A stretch of 64,000 bases of DNA from Bdellovibrionales bacterium (GCA_016716765.1 JADJVA010000025.1:124001-188000), one strand, 5' to 3'; positions 8,514-17,962 are shown, counted from the stretch's first letter. The notes: generated from the letters alone by a model not told the origin. Program-made: numbers and translations.

Positions 8514-10037
8514 CTAGTATGAAGAAATTTCGAATTGCTCAATATGGTAACTTGGCTCGACCTTAAAAACAACGGAGTGTCCAAGTCTTTTCTCCATAAA
8601 TTCAAGTGTTTCCTGATCCTCACCGTAGGCCCAGTCTGCAATTTCACTATGACAGTGAACCACAGTTGCCGTTCGCGAGCCTCCGCGTAGCGACTCACGT
8701 TCCAGTGCCGTGAATATCTCGTTAGTCACCGTGTCCCTCTTTTTAATGTACCCATTGCCTTCGCAATAGGGACAAGATTGACAAAGCGTGGATACCAAGG
8801 AAGGCCTAATTCGCTTCCGAGTCATTTCTACAAGGCCTAGCTCTGACATGGGTGAAATCGTCGTTCGGGCGCGATCCTTCTTCAGCTCTCCCTCAAAAAA
8901 CTGAACCAGTTTTTCTCGATGAGCCATTCTCTCCATATCAATAAAATCAACAATAATAATTCCCCCACAATTACGAATCCGAAGTTGATGAGCAATTTCT
9001 TTTGCGGCCTCCATGTTGGTCTTTAAAATAGTCTCTTCTAAGTCCTTTTTTCCCACATAACGACCTGTATTGACGTCGATGACAACCAGGGCTTCCGCCT
9101 CATCAATAACAATGTAGCCGCCTGATTTGAGCCAAATCTTTCTGCCCAAAGAACGGGAAATCTCCAAATCAATTTCATAAAAATCGAAAAGAGGCTCCTC
9201 GGTTTGATAGTGGACGATCTTGTCCTTGTAGTTTGGCATAAATTGACTAACGAAGGCCTCGACTCTTTTGTAGGCCTGGATATCATCGACAATGACTTTA
9301 TTGACTTTCTCATTGAGCATATCGCGAAGTGCTCGCAGTTCAACGTCCATTTCCGAATGGATAAGCCCCGGTGATTTCACTCCCTGATAGGATTTTTCGA
9401 TCCCCTTCCAGATTCGGTCGAGGTATTCTATGTCCGCCAGCAAACTCTGCTCACTAGCCCCCTCACCCGCAGTCCTTATAATTATCCCACCTTGAGGACT
9501 GATTCCCTCCACCAAACGTCGCAGTCGCTCTCTCTCATTAGGGTCCTCAATTCGACGAGAAATACCCAAGTGAACGATGGTTGGCATATACACCAGATGG
9601 CGTCCCGGAAGCGAGATATGAGTCGTAATCCTGGCTCCTTTGGTGCCAAGTGGGTCTTTTGCGACCTGCACCAATATTGATTCGCCCTCCTTTAGGAGAT
9701 CTCCAATATTGACGCTATGTTTTTTTTCCTCAGAATCAGAATCTGCCGAGTCCCTCGATGCCTTTTCAGGCCCCTCTTGAACAGAGGACTCTTCAAATAG
9801 AGCTGCCTGATCAACCTGAACATCTCCAACATAGAGAAATGCGGCTCGATCGAGACCAATATCCACGAAGGCCGCCTGCATTCCCGGCAAAACTCTCATC
9901 ACTCGGCCTAAATAGATAGATCCTACCAACGTAGGCGATGTCCGCCGCTCCACATACAAATCGACGAGCTCACGATTTTCGACGTAGGCCACTCGAGTTT
10001 GGTTTGGCCTCACGTTGATCAAAATTTCCGCACTCAC
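8514..10037 (-). CDS. rng: Ribonuclease G/E family endoribonuclease
   Basis: This enzyme cuts single-stranded AU-rich RNA and matures 16S rRNA and mRNAs. The 507-residue protein has the S1-like domain near the N-terminus (VGSIYLGRVMRVLPGMQAAFVDIG), the RNase H/DNase I-like catalytic core with metal-binding aspartates in VVIDVNTGRYVG and IIIVDFIDM, and the zinc-link motif CPYCEGNG. It lacks the long C-terminal degradosome scaffold of E. coli RNase E, so RNase G is the better name. An acidic/serine insertion (about residues 81-105) interrupts the S1 domain. It lies directly upstream of rplU-rpmA, a frequent arrangement. Confidence 0.93.
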   Translation of the reverse strand: MSAEILINVRPNQTRVAYVENRELVDLYVERRTSPTLVGSIYLGRVMRVLPGMQAAFVDIGLDRAAFLYVGDVQVDQAALFEESSVQEGPEKASRDSADSDSEEKKHSVNIGDLLKEGESILVQVAKDPLGTKGARITTHISLPGRHLVYMPTIVHLGISRRIEDPNERERLRRLVEGISPQGGIIIRTAGEGASEQSLLADIEYLDRIWKGIEKSYQGVKSPGLIHSEMDVELRALRDMLNEKVNKVIVDDIQAYKRVEAFVSQFMPNYKDKIVHYQTEEPLFDFYEIDLEISRSLGRKIWLKSGGYIVIDEAEALVVIDVNTGRYVGKKDLEETILKTNMEAAKEIAHQLRIRNCGGIIIVDFIDMERMAHREKLVQFFEGELKKDRARTTISPMSELGLVEMTRKRIRPSLVSTLCQSCPYCEGNGYIKKRDTVTNEIFTALERESLRGGSRTATVVHCHSEIADWAYGEDQETLEFMEKRLGHSVVFKVEPSYHIEQFEISSY

Positions 10038-10261
10038 AACAAATCACCTTCCGCTGCTAGGATTCTCAAATCGAGAATGACTCCTCACATGCTATCGCTC
10101 AAGGGCTAGACTCTCATCGTTCTGATTCGGTGCTCTGGCAAGCCCCATAAACCAAATTTATGCAGTGAGTAATCAGAAAGAACCCAATTCCCTTAAAATA
10201 TCTTAGGTTTCTTCCGATTCCTATATCAAGAGAATGCAACAGCTAAAGACAAAAGGATGTC

Positions 10262-11617
10262 ATGGCAGCTCAGATAGACAAGCTTTTTCAGGTAATGGTC
10301 GCGCAAAATGCATCCGACATGCATCTCTCCGCAGGAGCCCCTCCCATTCTTCGTATTCACGGAGAAATGGTCCGCCTCGAACACCCCAGTTTAACAAATG
10401 AGAACGTGCAATCTCTCATCTTTGAAATTCTCAACGACAAACAAAAGCGACTGTTTGTGGAGAACTGGGAATTGGATTGTAGTTACCAGATTGCCGGCTT
10501 GGGACGATTTCGGGTCAATGTTTTTATGCAGCGAAAAGGAATGGGCGGGGTCTTTCGCGTCATTCCGGAGGAGATCAAAACTGTCCATGAGCTTGGACTT
10601 CCGCCAGACTTATTGAATCTCGTTGAGGTCCCTCGTGGCCTCGTGCTGGTAACTGGCCCGACAGGATCTGGCAAGTCGACGACCTTGGCCGCTCTGCTTC
10701 ATACAATCAACTGCGAGCGGAAAGAGCATATCATCACTATTGAAGACCCCATCGAGTTTGTGCATGAAAACCGCATGTGCCTCATAAATCAACGCGAAGT
10801 ATCAAGTCATACCAAATCCTTTGCCAATGCATTGAAGGCCTCCTTGCGCGAAGATCCAGATATTATCCTCGTGGGTGAGATGCGAGATCTCGAGACGATC
10901 CATTTGGCTATGACTGCCGCTGAAACGGGTCATTTGGTATTTGGCACCCTCCACACAAATAATGCCGCAAAGACAGTTGATCGCATCATTGATGTGTTTC
11001 CTGAAGCCCAACAAGCACAAGTCAGAGTCATGTTGGCAGAAAGTTTGAGAGGAGTTATCGCCCAAACACTCTTTCCTCGCGCTGATAAACCTGGCCGAGT
11101 CGCAGCCATTGAAATATTGGTTAACACGCACGCTGTTGCTAATCTTATTCGTGAGGGCAAGACTTTCCAAATTCCATCTGCAATGCAGACAGGAGCGACA
11201 CATGGGATGCTCACATTCGAATCCTCCATTCGAGCGCTCATCCGCGATGGTAAGGTAGCAAAGGAAGAGGGCGAGAATTTTCTAGGAGTCTCGAAACATC
11301 GCAAAGAGGAAGATGCTGAACCCTCAGCGGGACAAGCTCCCTCAAAAGGGGGCAGCCCAGCCAGACCATCTGGCGCTCCTGCCCCTCAGAAGAATCCGGC
11401 GCACTCCCAAAAGCCACCTCCCTCCTCAATGGGAGGAGCTGCGCAAAGACCATCGAGCCCAACTGGGGCTGCTCCAGGCTCTCGACCTACAGCGTCACAT
11501 CCTCCCATCGGGGGAGGAATAAAAATCACAAGTACAAGTGACAACCTTGGTTCTGCAACTTCTGGAACGGCCAAGCTTCTTGAAAGCTTTGGTATTAATA
11601 AAAAGAAAATTGGCTAG
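10262..11617 (+). CDS. pilT: Type IV pilus retraction ATPase PilT with a proline/serine-rich tail
   Basis: PilT is a hexameric secretion-type ATPase that depolymerises type IV pili for twitching. The core spans about residues 1-350, with the N-terminal ASDMHLSAG signature, Walker A GPTGSGKST at 132-140, an Asp box ITIEDPIE and Walker B ILVGEMRD near 202-209. Residues 351-451 are a low-complexity Pro/Ser/Gly/Ala tail not present in ordinary PilT (about 350 residues), ending in a short conserved-looking segment (LLESFGINKK). AAGGATGTC precedes the ATG. The stop shares the palindromic CTAG with the stop of the convergent gene. PilU is a less likely alternative. Confidence 0.9.
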   Translation: MAAQIDKLFQVMVAQNASDMHLSAGAPPILRIHGEMVRLEHPSLTNENVQSLIFEILNDKQKRLFVENWELDCSYQIAGLGRFRVNVFMQRKGMGGVFRVIPEEIKTVHELGLPPDLLNLVEVPRGLVLVTGPTGSGKSTTLAALLHTINCERKEHIITIEDPIEFVHENRMCLINQREVSSHTKSFANALKASLREDPDIILVGEMRDLETIHLAMTAAETGHLVFGTLHTNNAAKTVDRIIDVFPEAQQAQVRVMLAESLRGVIAQTLFPRADKPGRVAAIEILVNTHAVANLIREGKTFQIPSAMQTGATHGMLTFESSIRALIRDGKVAKEEGENFLGVSKHRKEEDAEPSAGQAPSKGGSPARPSGAPAPQKNPAHSQKPPPSSMGGAAQRPSSPTGAAPGSRPTASHPPIGGGIKITSTSDNLGSATSGTAKLLESFGINKKKIG

Positions 11618-12030
11618 AAATCCCACTCAAACTGCAGTTGAACGGCCGGTCGACCGACTCTCATTGCGAGAGTCGAGCCCATTATCCGTTCTTCTTCAAT
11701 GGAGGGAACTAAACCCTCAAAGTAGGTCTTTGGCCTCGTTGCGGCCAGATATGTTGTGTATATGGTTCCGCTGATAATCCCGACCGCCAAACCCATACCA
11801 ATGTTTGGCAACTTGTCTTGAGGTCGACCATAAAAACTCAAAGTACTCAATCCCAAAATAGCTCCAGCTAAACCTGCGAAAATTATTGTTGCCATTTGCT
11901 TCCGAGGTCCTAGCGATGGCTGCTGACCCTGAGTTCCGCCCGAGCCTCCGTATTGGGCAAAGGCACTGGCTGGATAGAAAGTAAAAATTAGAATCACTGC
12001 GGTAATTGTCGCAACTAATCGAATTGGCAC
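11614..12030 (-). CDS. Small exported membrane protein of unknown function
   Basis: The 138-residue product begins with a signal peptide (hydrophobic TAVILIFTFY, cleavage plausible after AFA) followed by a Gly/Gln-rich stretch. It then has two hydrophobic helices (about residues 46-68 and 77-97) and a C-terminal section of beta-like alternation ending in WDF; a terminal aromatic residue is common in outer-membrane proteins. I recognise no family. It is downstream of acyP, whose reading frame overlaps its start by 16 bases, and converges on pilT, so it is probably co-transcribed with acyP. Confidence 0.6.
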   Translation of the reverse strand: MPIRLVATITAVILIFTFYPASAFAQYGGSGGTQGQQPSLGPRKQMATIIFAGLAGAILGLSTLSFYGRPQDKLPNIGMGLAVGIISGTIYTTYLAATRPKTYFEGLVPSIEEERIMGSTLAMRVGRPAVQLQFEWDF

Positions 12031-12317
12031 GGAACATCCCCATCAAGTTCAATTGTGAAATCACTCAAATTGCCCTGAAAATCCACTTCTTCGAAAGTGA
12101 GGTTTTCTACTCGCGAAGTCAAAGGTCCCTTTCGCAATTTAGCTATGAGCGTCTCTATTGTTTTTTCCGACCCTTGCACGAGGACTTCCACTCGTCCGTC
12201 AAGCAAATTCCTCACCCATCCATCAAGCTTTAGATTTTTTGCCTCGCGTAGCACAAAAAATCTAAATCCAACTCCCTGAACAAGCCCCTCAATTAAAAAG
12301 TGTCTGCAAACCGACAT
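12015..12317 (-). CDS. acyP: Acylphosphatase
   Basis: This small enzyme hydrolyses acyl phosphates such as carbamoyl and acetyl phosphate. The 100-residue product has the acylphosphatase signature GLVQGVGFRFFV with the phosphate-binding Arg at about residue 19, and the catalytic Asn in GWVRNLLDG at about residue 37, in a full-length alpha/beta sandwich. ATG at 12317 is chosen; a TTG three bases earlier is also possible. It overlaps the following small membrane protein gene. Confidence 0.92.
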   Translation of the reverse strand: MSVCRHFLIEGLVQGVGFRFFVLREAKNLKLDGWVRNLLDGRVEVLVQGSEKTIETLIAKLRKGPLTSRVENLTFEEVDFQGNLSDFTIELDGDVPCQFD

Positions 12318-12392
12318 CAATATAGACTAAGATCGCCAGTGACATTTGCAAAGGTTTTTTAAAAATTACCTCTCTAACGAAGGGATTTTGCG

Positions 12393-13088
12393 GTGGGTTT
12401 TCCTGAAGGCGTGACGCCAAGCAGCTCTCTGGCTTCATCTATCGATCACACACTGTTACGTGCTGATGCAACAGAAAATGACATCAAAAGACTTTGCGAA
12501 GAAGCGATTGAAAACCAATTTTTCTCTGTGTGCATCAATCCTTACTGGATCTCTTTATGTAAAGAGATTCTGTCCCCTTCGCCTGTCATTGTCTGCTCAG
12601 TTGTTGGCTTTCCGCTCGGGGCCACAGCTACGCTTGTCAAAACAACGGAGGCCCATTGGTGCGTTGAACAGGGTGCCAGTGAGATCGATATGGTGATGGC
12701 GATTGGAGCACTGAAATCCAAACAGTTTCAGATGGTTGAGAGCGATATACGAGAGGTCGTTAAGGTCGCCGCTCCCGCGCGCGTGAAAGTTATTTTGGAA
12801 ACAGCTCTGCTGACTCATGAAGAGAAGCGCCTTGCTTGTCAAATTGCAGTTCAAGCAGGGGCTCACTTCGTGAAGACCTCGACGGGCTTTGCAAAAGCTG
12901 GAGCAAACCCAGCTGATATTCTGCTTATGCGCGAATGTGTGGGAGACTTATTGGGCGTTAAGGCAAGCGGTGGAATTCGCACCCGCCTTGATGCGGAGGC
13001 TCTTATCAAGGCGGGTGCCTCTCGCCTCGGAACCAGCGCAGGCCCCGCAATCATGAACAGACAGACTCAGGCCTCAGAGGTTTATTGA
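12393..13088 (+). CDS. deoC: Deoxyribose-phosphate aldolase
   Basis: DeoC splits 2-deoxyribose 5-phosphate into acetaldehyde and glyceraldehyde 3-phosphate, the last step of deoxynucleoside breakdown. The 231-residue protein shows the family motifs IDHTLLRADAT, EIDMVMAIGALKS, VKVILET, FVKTSTGF (Schiff-base lysine) and GVKASGGIRT (second active-site lysine). It starts with GTG after an AAGG site. Its TGA is followed immediately, with no gap and in the same frame, by the GTG of deoA, so the two are translated from one mRNA as the first genes of a nucleoside-degradation operon. Confidence 0.96.
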   Translation: MGFPEGVTPSSSLASSIDHTLLRADATENDIKRLCEEAIENQFFSVCINPYWISLCKEILSPSPVIVCSVVGFPLGATATLVKTTEAHWCVEQGASEIDMVMAIGALKSKQFQMVESDIREVVKVAAPARVKVILETALLTHEEKRLACQIAVQAGAHFVKTSTGFAKAGANPADILLMRECVGDLLGVKASGGIRTRLDAEALIKAGASRLGTSAGPAIMNRQTQASEVY

Positions 13089-14396
13089 GTGGAAAACTAC
13101 ATTCCCGCAGAACTCATTAAGAAAAAACGGCGCGGCTCAAATCACAGCCGTGAAGAACTCGCTTACATCGTGAATGAATTTACGGCTCAACGCCTTCCTG
13201 ACTACCAAATGTCGGCCTGGCTGATGGCTGTTTGTTTTCAGGGGATGAGCGAGAATGAAACCTCCGAATTTACAGCTCTTATGCGCGATTCAGGACAGGT
13301 CTTGAATTTTAAAAACACTCATCCACTCGTCATTGATAAACACAGCACAGGAGGAGTGGGTGACAAAACTTCTTTGATCGTCGGCCCCCTCGCCGCGGCT
13401 GCGGGTGTGCACGTAGCCATGGTTGCTGGCAGAGGGCTCGGTCATACTGGTGGCACGCTTGATAAACTGGAAAGCATCCCAGGCCTTTCGGTCCAAATGT
13501 CGTTAAGTGATTTTCAACGAAATGTTGTTGAGAATGGGATTGCGATTATTGGGCAAACTGCTGAGCTCTGCCCAGCTGACAAATTTATTTATGCCTTGCG
13601 TGACGTCACAGGAACGGTGGACTCCTTGCCACTCATTTGCAGCAGCATTATGTCAAAAAAACTCGCGGAAGGGCTAGGTGGCCTTGTGCTCGATGTGAAA
13701 TTTGGCAGTGGCGCCTTTATGAAGTCCTTTGAGCAAGCCCTTGTTCTGGCCAAATCCTTGCAGAATATTGGAAAACACAATGGACTACCAGTCACCGCTC
13801 TCCTCACCAACATGGATCAGCCTCTCGGTCAGTTCGTCGGCAATGCACTAGAGGTCGGGGAATGCCTTCAAATCCTCAAGGGTGAATTATCCCCTTCCTT
13901 TGCTGATACTCGCGAGCTTTCAATAGACCTCGCGTCTCACATGATTTATCTCGGGAAGAAAGCCTCTTCGGTCGCGGAGGGGCGAACGCTCGCAACAAAA
14001 CTCTTACAAACAGGTCAAGCTTACGAGGTATTCTCCGCCCTCTGCAAACGCCAGGGCGCCAGAAGCCTAGATAATTTGCCACGGGCAAAGAATATTTTTG
14101 ATTTGCATAGCGAAGCCGAAGGCTACGTTGTCGGCTTCGACACAGAAATGATTGGTGTCGCGTCAATCATTTTGGGAGCGGGCCGAACATCAGCAAATGA
14201 TCAAATTGATCCTGCCTCTGGCATTGAATGCCTTGTTAAAATCGGCTCTAAAGTAAACAAGGGTGATCTTCAATTTAGAGTGCACGGGAATGACTCTCAT
14301 AGGATAAATGAAGCCATGAATAAAATTCGCACAGCGATTCGATATTCTTCAGCTCCTCCAGCCCCAACTCCACTTGTAGCAAAAATTTTATATTAA
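13089..14396 (+). CDS. deoA: Thymidine/pyrimidine-nucleoside phosphorylase
   Basis: The enzyme phosphorolyses thymidine or other pyrimidine nucleosides to base plus (deoxy)ribose 1-phosphate. The 435-residue protein has the phosphate-binding family signature DKHSTGGVGDKTS and the glycine-rich GRGLGHTGGTLDKLESIPG, plus the conserved SIMSKKLAEG segment, in the glycosyltransferase family 3 order (helical N-terminal, alpha/beta domain, C-terminal domain). It begins at GTG directly after the deoC stop. Whether it prefers thymidine (DeoA) or uridine as well (Pdp) cannot be told from motifs alone. Confidence 0.93.
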   Translation: MENYIPAELIKKKRRGSNHSREELAYIVNEFTAQRLPDYQMSAWLMAVCFQGMSENETSEFTALMRDSGQVLNFKNTHPLVIDKHSTGGVGDKTSLIVGPLAAAAGVHVAMVAGRGLGHTGGTLDKLESIPGLSVQMSLSDFQRNVVENGIAIIGQTAELCPADKFIYALRDVTGTVDSLPLICSSIMSKKLAEGLGGLVLDVKFGSGAFMKSFEQALVLAKSLQNIGKHNGLPVTALLTNMDQPLGQFVGNALEVGECLQILKGELSPSFADTRELSIDLASHMIYLGKKASSVAEGRTLATKLLQTGQAYEVFSALCKRQGARSLDNLPRAKNIFDLHSEAEGYVVGFDTEMIGVASIILGAGRTSANDQIDPASGIECLVKIGSKVNKGDLQFRVHGNDSHRINEAMNKIRTAIRYSSAPPAPTPLVAKILY

Positions 14397-14407
14397 GGAG
14401 TTCATTG

Positions 14408-15232
14408 ATGACATCAGGAGAACAGGACAGAATAGAAGAAGCGGCCTCCTTTATTCGCTCTAAAACGAACTTTTTGCCAAAAATTGGGATCACACTTGGG
14501 TCTGGTCTCTCTTCTTTTGCTGAGCAGGTAAATGAAAAGGTCGAATTTTCGTTCAGTGAAATTCCCCACTTTCTCCCCCCGACCGTAGACGGCCACCCGG
14601 GCAAGCTTGTTCTTGGTACGATCGGCAGGAGTACAGTTGCCGTGTTTCAAGGTCGTATTCACTTTTACGAAGGTCATTCTCCAAGTGAAGTCGTTTTCCC
14701 AACTAGAGTCTTGAACGCCATCGGGGTGGAAACCCTGATACTGACCAATGCCGCTGGCGGTCTCAATCCAAAAATGAGTCCAGGGGATTTTATGGTGATA
14801 ACTGATCACATCAATCTCATGGGATATAATCCTTTACTGGGTCCCAATCTCAATTCCCTAGGGCCGCGATTTCCTGACATGACAAATGTCTATCATTCCG
14901 ACTTGAGAATGCGTCTTTGCAAACTTCTGAAAGAAGAAAATATTCCTTACCACGAGGGAGTGTATGTCGGACTAACTGGCCCCAGCTACGAAACTCCTGC
15001 CGAGATTCGCTTTCTGTCTGGTATTGGCGGCAGTGCAGTCGGGATGAGTACCGTGCCCGAAGCCATTGCCGCAAGGCACATGGGCATGGATATCTTGGGG
15101 ATCAGCTGTATCACTAATTTGGGATCAGGAATTTCGACCACTCCCCTATCCCACAATGAAGTCACTGAAACGGGAAAAAGAGTCGAAAAAATTTTTGGCC
15201 GATTTCTCAGAAAATTCGTGGAGAATTTTTAA
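14408..15232 (+). CDS. punA: Purine-nucleoside phosphorylase
   Basis: This trimeric-type enzyme cleaves inosine, guanosine or their deoxy forms with phosphate. The 274-residue product has GSGLSSFAE (phosphate site), HPGKLVLG, GRIHFYEGH, LTNAAGGLN and the GPSYETPAEIR and VGMSTVPEAIAARH segments of family 2 phosphorylases. ATG at 14408 is chosen because the GGAG at 14397-14400 is then seven bases away; a TTG three bases earlier is weaker. The stop overlaps the next start (TAATG). With deoA and deoC it handles both nucleoside classes. Use of methylthioadenosine is an alternative worth noting, given the deaminase that follows. Confidence 0.93.
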   Translation: MTSGEQDRIEEAASFIRSKTNFLPKIGITLGSGLSSFAEQVNEKVEFSFSEIPHFLPPTVDGHPGKLVLGTIGRSTVAVFQGRIHFYEGHSPSEVVFPTRVLNAIGVETLILTNAAGGLNPKMSPGDFMVITDHINLMGYNPLLGPNLNSLGPRFPDMTNVYHSDLRMRLCKLLKEENIPYHEGVYVGLTGPSYETPAEIRFLSGIGGSAVGMSTVPEAIAARHMGMDILGISCITNLGSGISTTPLSHNEVTETGKRVEKIFGRFLRKFVENF

Positions 15233-16557
15233 TGCAAGAAGAGAACACTCAGCTTATTCAAGGCGGACTCCTCGTTACCATGAACGAGAAGAGAGACGTT
15301 TTGGCTGGAGACCTCAGGATAAAAGACGGCAGAATTAAGGAGATAGCTTCCCATCTCCCTCCCCTGCCGGGCGAAGTCATCACCGCCGCACGAGGTAATT
15401 TTGTTATTCCGGGGCTCATTCAAGCTCACACGCATACCTGTCAAGCGCTGTTCCGAGGTCTTGCTGACGACCTCTCCTTGCTCGACTGGTTAAAAAAGAA
15501 AATCTGGCCTCTTGAATCGGCCCATAACCATGCCTCCATGACTGCCTCAGCACAAATTGCAATGCTTGAAATGCAGCGACTCGGAACTTCATCAATTCTC
15601 GATATGGGCTCGAGCCGCCACACAGACGCACTTTTTGAAGTCGCTGATCAAACAAAGATGCGATACTGGGGTGGCAACTGTTGGGCCGATCTTAAATCAA
15701 GTTCTGGTCCGATTTACTTAGACACAAAGACTTGCAAACGAGAATCCCTTCGCATAATTAAAGACTGGCACCATCGATCTCCTTTGCTTGAATATGTGAT
15801 TAGCCCCCGCTTTGGTCTTTCATGTTCAGAAAAAATCCTCGGTTGGGCTGTTGAAATGCAACAGCAAGGAAATTTTCTCATACATACTCATGCCTCTGAA
15901 AATCGTAAAGAAGTTGAGCTCATCAAAAAACGCACCGGATACTCAAATGTTGAATATCTCTTCAGGCTTGGACTTCTCAATGATCGGTTCATTCTCGTAC
16001 ATGGGGTCCACCTAACGAGCGGAGAGGTCCGCAGAATGGTGAAAACAAAAACAAAACTCGTTCATTGCCCTAGCTCTAATCTCAAATTGGCAAGCGGAAT
16101 TGCCCCTATCGAAGATTACCGCTCGAAAGGACTTGTTGTTGGTCTCGGGTCAGATGGAGCTCCTTGCAACAACGTCATGGATCCCTTTATGGAAATGCGC
16201 CTTGCGGCTCTTCTACAGAAACCTCATTTTGGGCCTACGGCATTGCCCGCCCAAGCAGTTCTGGAAATGGCAACTCTTGCGGGAGCACAAATTCTCGGTC
16301 GGGAAAATGACCTTGGATCACTTGAGGTCGGGAAACTGGCTGATGTTGTCATTGTCGATCGGAATCATCCGAGTGCCTGCACTGTTGAGAATCCCTACTC
16401 GGCGCTTGTTTATTCCTGTTCGGGACGAGATGTTCAGCATCTCTGGATAAACGGAAAGCAAGTTGTTAAAGATTTTCAATCCACTATTCTCGATCAAGCA
16501 GAAGTGACTAAAAAAGCCAAATTAGAACTTAAAACACTTCTTCGACGAATTGCCTGA
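15232..16557 (+). CDS. Amidohydrolase of the 5'-deoxyadenosine/MTA/SAH deaminase group
   Basis: This metal-dependent deaminase belongs to the TRZ/ATZ branch of the amidohydrolase superfamily. Members remove the amino group from adenosine-like by-products such as 5'-deoxyadenosine, methylthioadenosine or S-adenosylhomocysteine. The 441 residues include the metal-binding HTHT, a histidine and glutamate in HTHASE, VHGVHL and the GSDGAPCNN motif whose aspartate completes the site. The PCNN variant and the EMRLAALLQKP that follows resemble annotated 5'-deoxyadenosine deaminases. The start overlaps the punA stop, so its substrate is probably a nucleoside, with the product passed to phosphorylases. 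Guanine deaminase and chlorohydrolase are less likely alternatives. Confidence 0.8.
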   Translation: MQEENTQLIQGGLLVTMNEKRDVLAGDLRIKDGRIKEIASHLPPLPGEVITAARGNFVIPGLIQAHTHTCQALFRGLADDLSLLDWLKKKIWPLESAHNHASMTASAQIAMLEMQRLGTSSILDMGSSRHTDALFEVADQTKMRYWGGNCWADLKSSSGPIYLDTKTCKRESLRIIKDWHHRSPLLEYVISPRFGLSCSEKILGWAVEMQQQGNFLIHTHASENRKEVELIKKRTGYSNVEYLFRLGLLNDRFILVHGVHLTSGEVRRMVKTKTKLVHCPSSNLKLASGIAPIEDYRSKGLVVGLGSDGAPCNNVMDPFMEMRLAALLQKPHFGPTALPAQAVLEMATLAGAQILGRENDLGSLEVGKLADVVIVDRNHPSACTVENPYSALVYSCSGRDVQHLWINGKQVVKDFQSTILDQAEVTKKAKLELKTLLRRIA

Positions 16558-16711
16558 TCCCTACTTCAGTTTCGCTCAACCTAAGTCCAATTTGGTAGAA
16601 AATCTCAATTCTGGCAGATTCCCAGTCTCCCAGACTAACGAAATCAACGGGATCGATCCATAATTAAAATGAAGCCTGGTCATAATTTCCAAGGAAGGAA
16701 AACCAAGCATC

Positions 16712-17962
16712 ATGAATGTCATCCGATTGAATCTCAAATTCGCAATGTTCCTTTTCTTTCTCATTTCTTGCGACAAACCTCGATCTCAGGAAACTGTGTT
16801 TCCTAAACCAACTGAGGAATGCAAACCTTCAGCAATAAAAGATCAGTACTTGGTCAGGTGGTCAAATGGTCAAATCACCAAAGAGGGGGGAGCAAGCCGA
16901 GATTCATTTATTCAAACTTTTCTCCTACCCAACATGAATAGAATTGATTTTGTAGAAAGCGATCAGCGAATCCATCTGGAAAACACTTTAGATAATCTGG
17001 CGAGTCCCCTTGGTGAAAATTCTGATTACCCGGACAACTGGGGAATTGAACGAATTGGCGCAGCACAATCCTGGGCAGCGGGTATTCGTGGCCAGGGAAT
17101 TACTGTCGCCGTTATAGACTCAGGAGTTGACCTTGAACATCCAAGTCTCAAAAATCAAATCTATGTTAACCCGGGAGAATCGGGCCTTGATCATTTGGGA
17201 CGTGACAAAAACAACAATGGCGTTGACGACGACGACAATGACCTCATCGATGATGTCAATGGCTATGACTTTGCGTTCGATTCAGAAATACTGACCGATC
17301 ATTCTTTTCATGGAACTCACGTTGCTGGCATCATCGCGGCTGAACACAACTACGTCTCTTATCAGAAGGGACACGTTCAGGGGGTCGCTCCGAGCGCCAG
17401 GATTCTCCCTCTCGCCTTTATCGATTCTTCCGGTGGTGGCTCACTCAGTGACGCCATTCGAGCCATCGACTACGCAGTTCTGATGGGTGCAAAAATAATC
17501 AACGCCAGTTGGGGTGGAGCACCTTGTTCAAAGATACTTGGCGCAAAGATATCGTCCTTGAGCGAGCTTAACGTCCTCTTTTTATCGGCAGCCGGAAATC
17601 GGGGAGTCAACATCGATGAACAGCCCGAATATCCTGCCTCGTATAACCTCAACTCTCAAATTACGGTGGGAGCCGTTGGCCCTCTGAATCTGATGGCCGA
17701 TTTCTCGAACTATGGAGACAGAAATGTTCACCTCTTTGCCCCCGGCCTAAGAATCGTGAGCACCGTCCCCGGGGGCGGCTCGCGATCAGCCACTGGAACG
17801 AGTATGGCCACTCCCTTTGCCTCCGGCGTTGCCGCCCTTCTCTGGAGCTCAATGCCCAAAGCCACTGCGAGCGAAATACGCAAGGCACTGCTGGAATCAG
17901 TCGATAAGGACCCCTCTTACAGAAATTCCTCTCAAGGACGGCTCCTCTTAAAACAGAAGTGA
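16712..17962 (+). CDS. Subtilisin-like serine protease, predicted lipoprotein
   Basis: This is an S8-family peptidase of 416 residues, likely anchored in the cell envelope. A signal peptide ends in the lipobox LISC at about residues 17-20. A short propeptide-like segment (about 30-95) precedes the catalytic domain, where Asp136 (VIDSGVD), His200 (HGTHVAG) and Ser364 (GTSMATP) form the triad. An Asp/Asn-rich loop (about residues 168-185) resembles a calcium site. The gene stands alone with about 150 bases before it and after it. AAGGAAGG lies upstream, and the ATG gives the signal peptide. The substrate is unknown; a role in prey or protein degradation would be speculation. Confidence 0.93.
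   Translation: MNVIRLNLKFAMFLFFLISCDKPRSQETVFPKPTEECKPSAIKDQYLVRWSNGQITKEGGASRDSFIQTFLLPNMNRIDFVESDQRIHLENTLDNLASPLGENSDYPDNWGIERIGAAQSWAAGIRGQGITVAVIDSGVDLEHPSLKNQIYVNPGESGLDHLGRDKNNNGVDDDDNDLIDDVNGYDFAFDSEILTDHSFHGTHVAGIIAAEHNYVSYQKGHVQGVAPSARILPLAFIDSSGGGSLSDAIRAIDYAVLMGAKIINASWGGAPCSKILGAKISSLSELNVLFLSAAGNRGVNIDEQPEYPASYNLNSQITVGAVGPLNLMADFSNYGDRNVHLFAPGLRIVSTVPGGGSRSATGTSMATPFASGVAALLWSSMPKATASEIRKALLESVDKDPSYRNSSQGRLLLKQK

Noticed and set aside
10062..10078. Inverted repeat ATTCTC-aaatc-GAGAAT between rng and pilT
   Set aside because: Six base pairs with no other signal; such repeats are expected by chance in a sequence this long.
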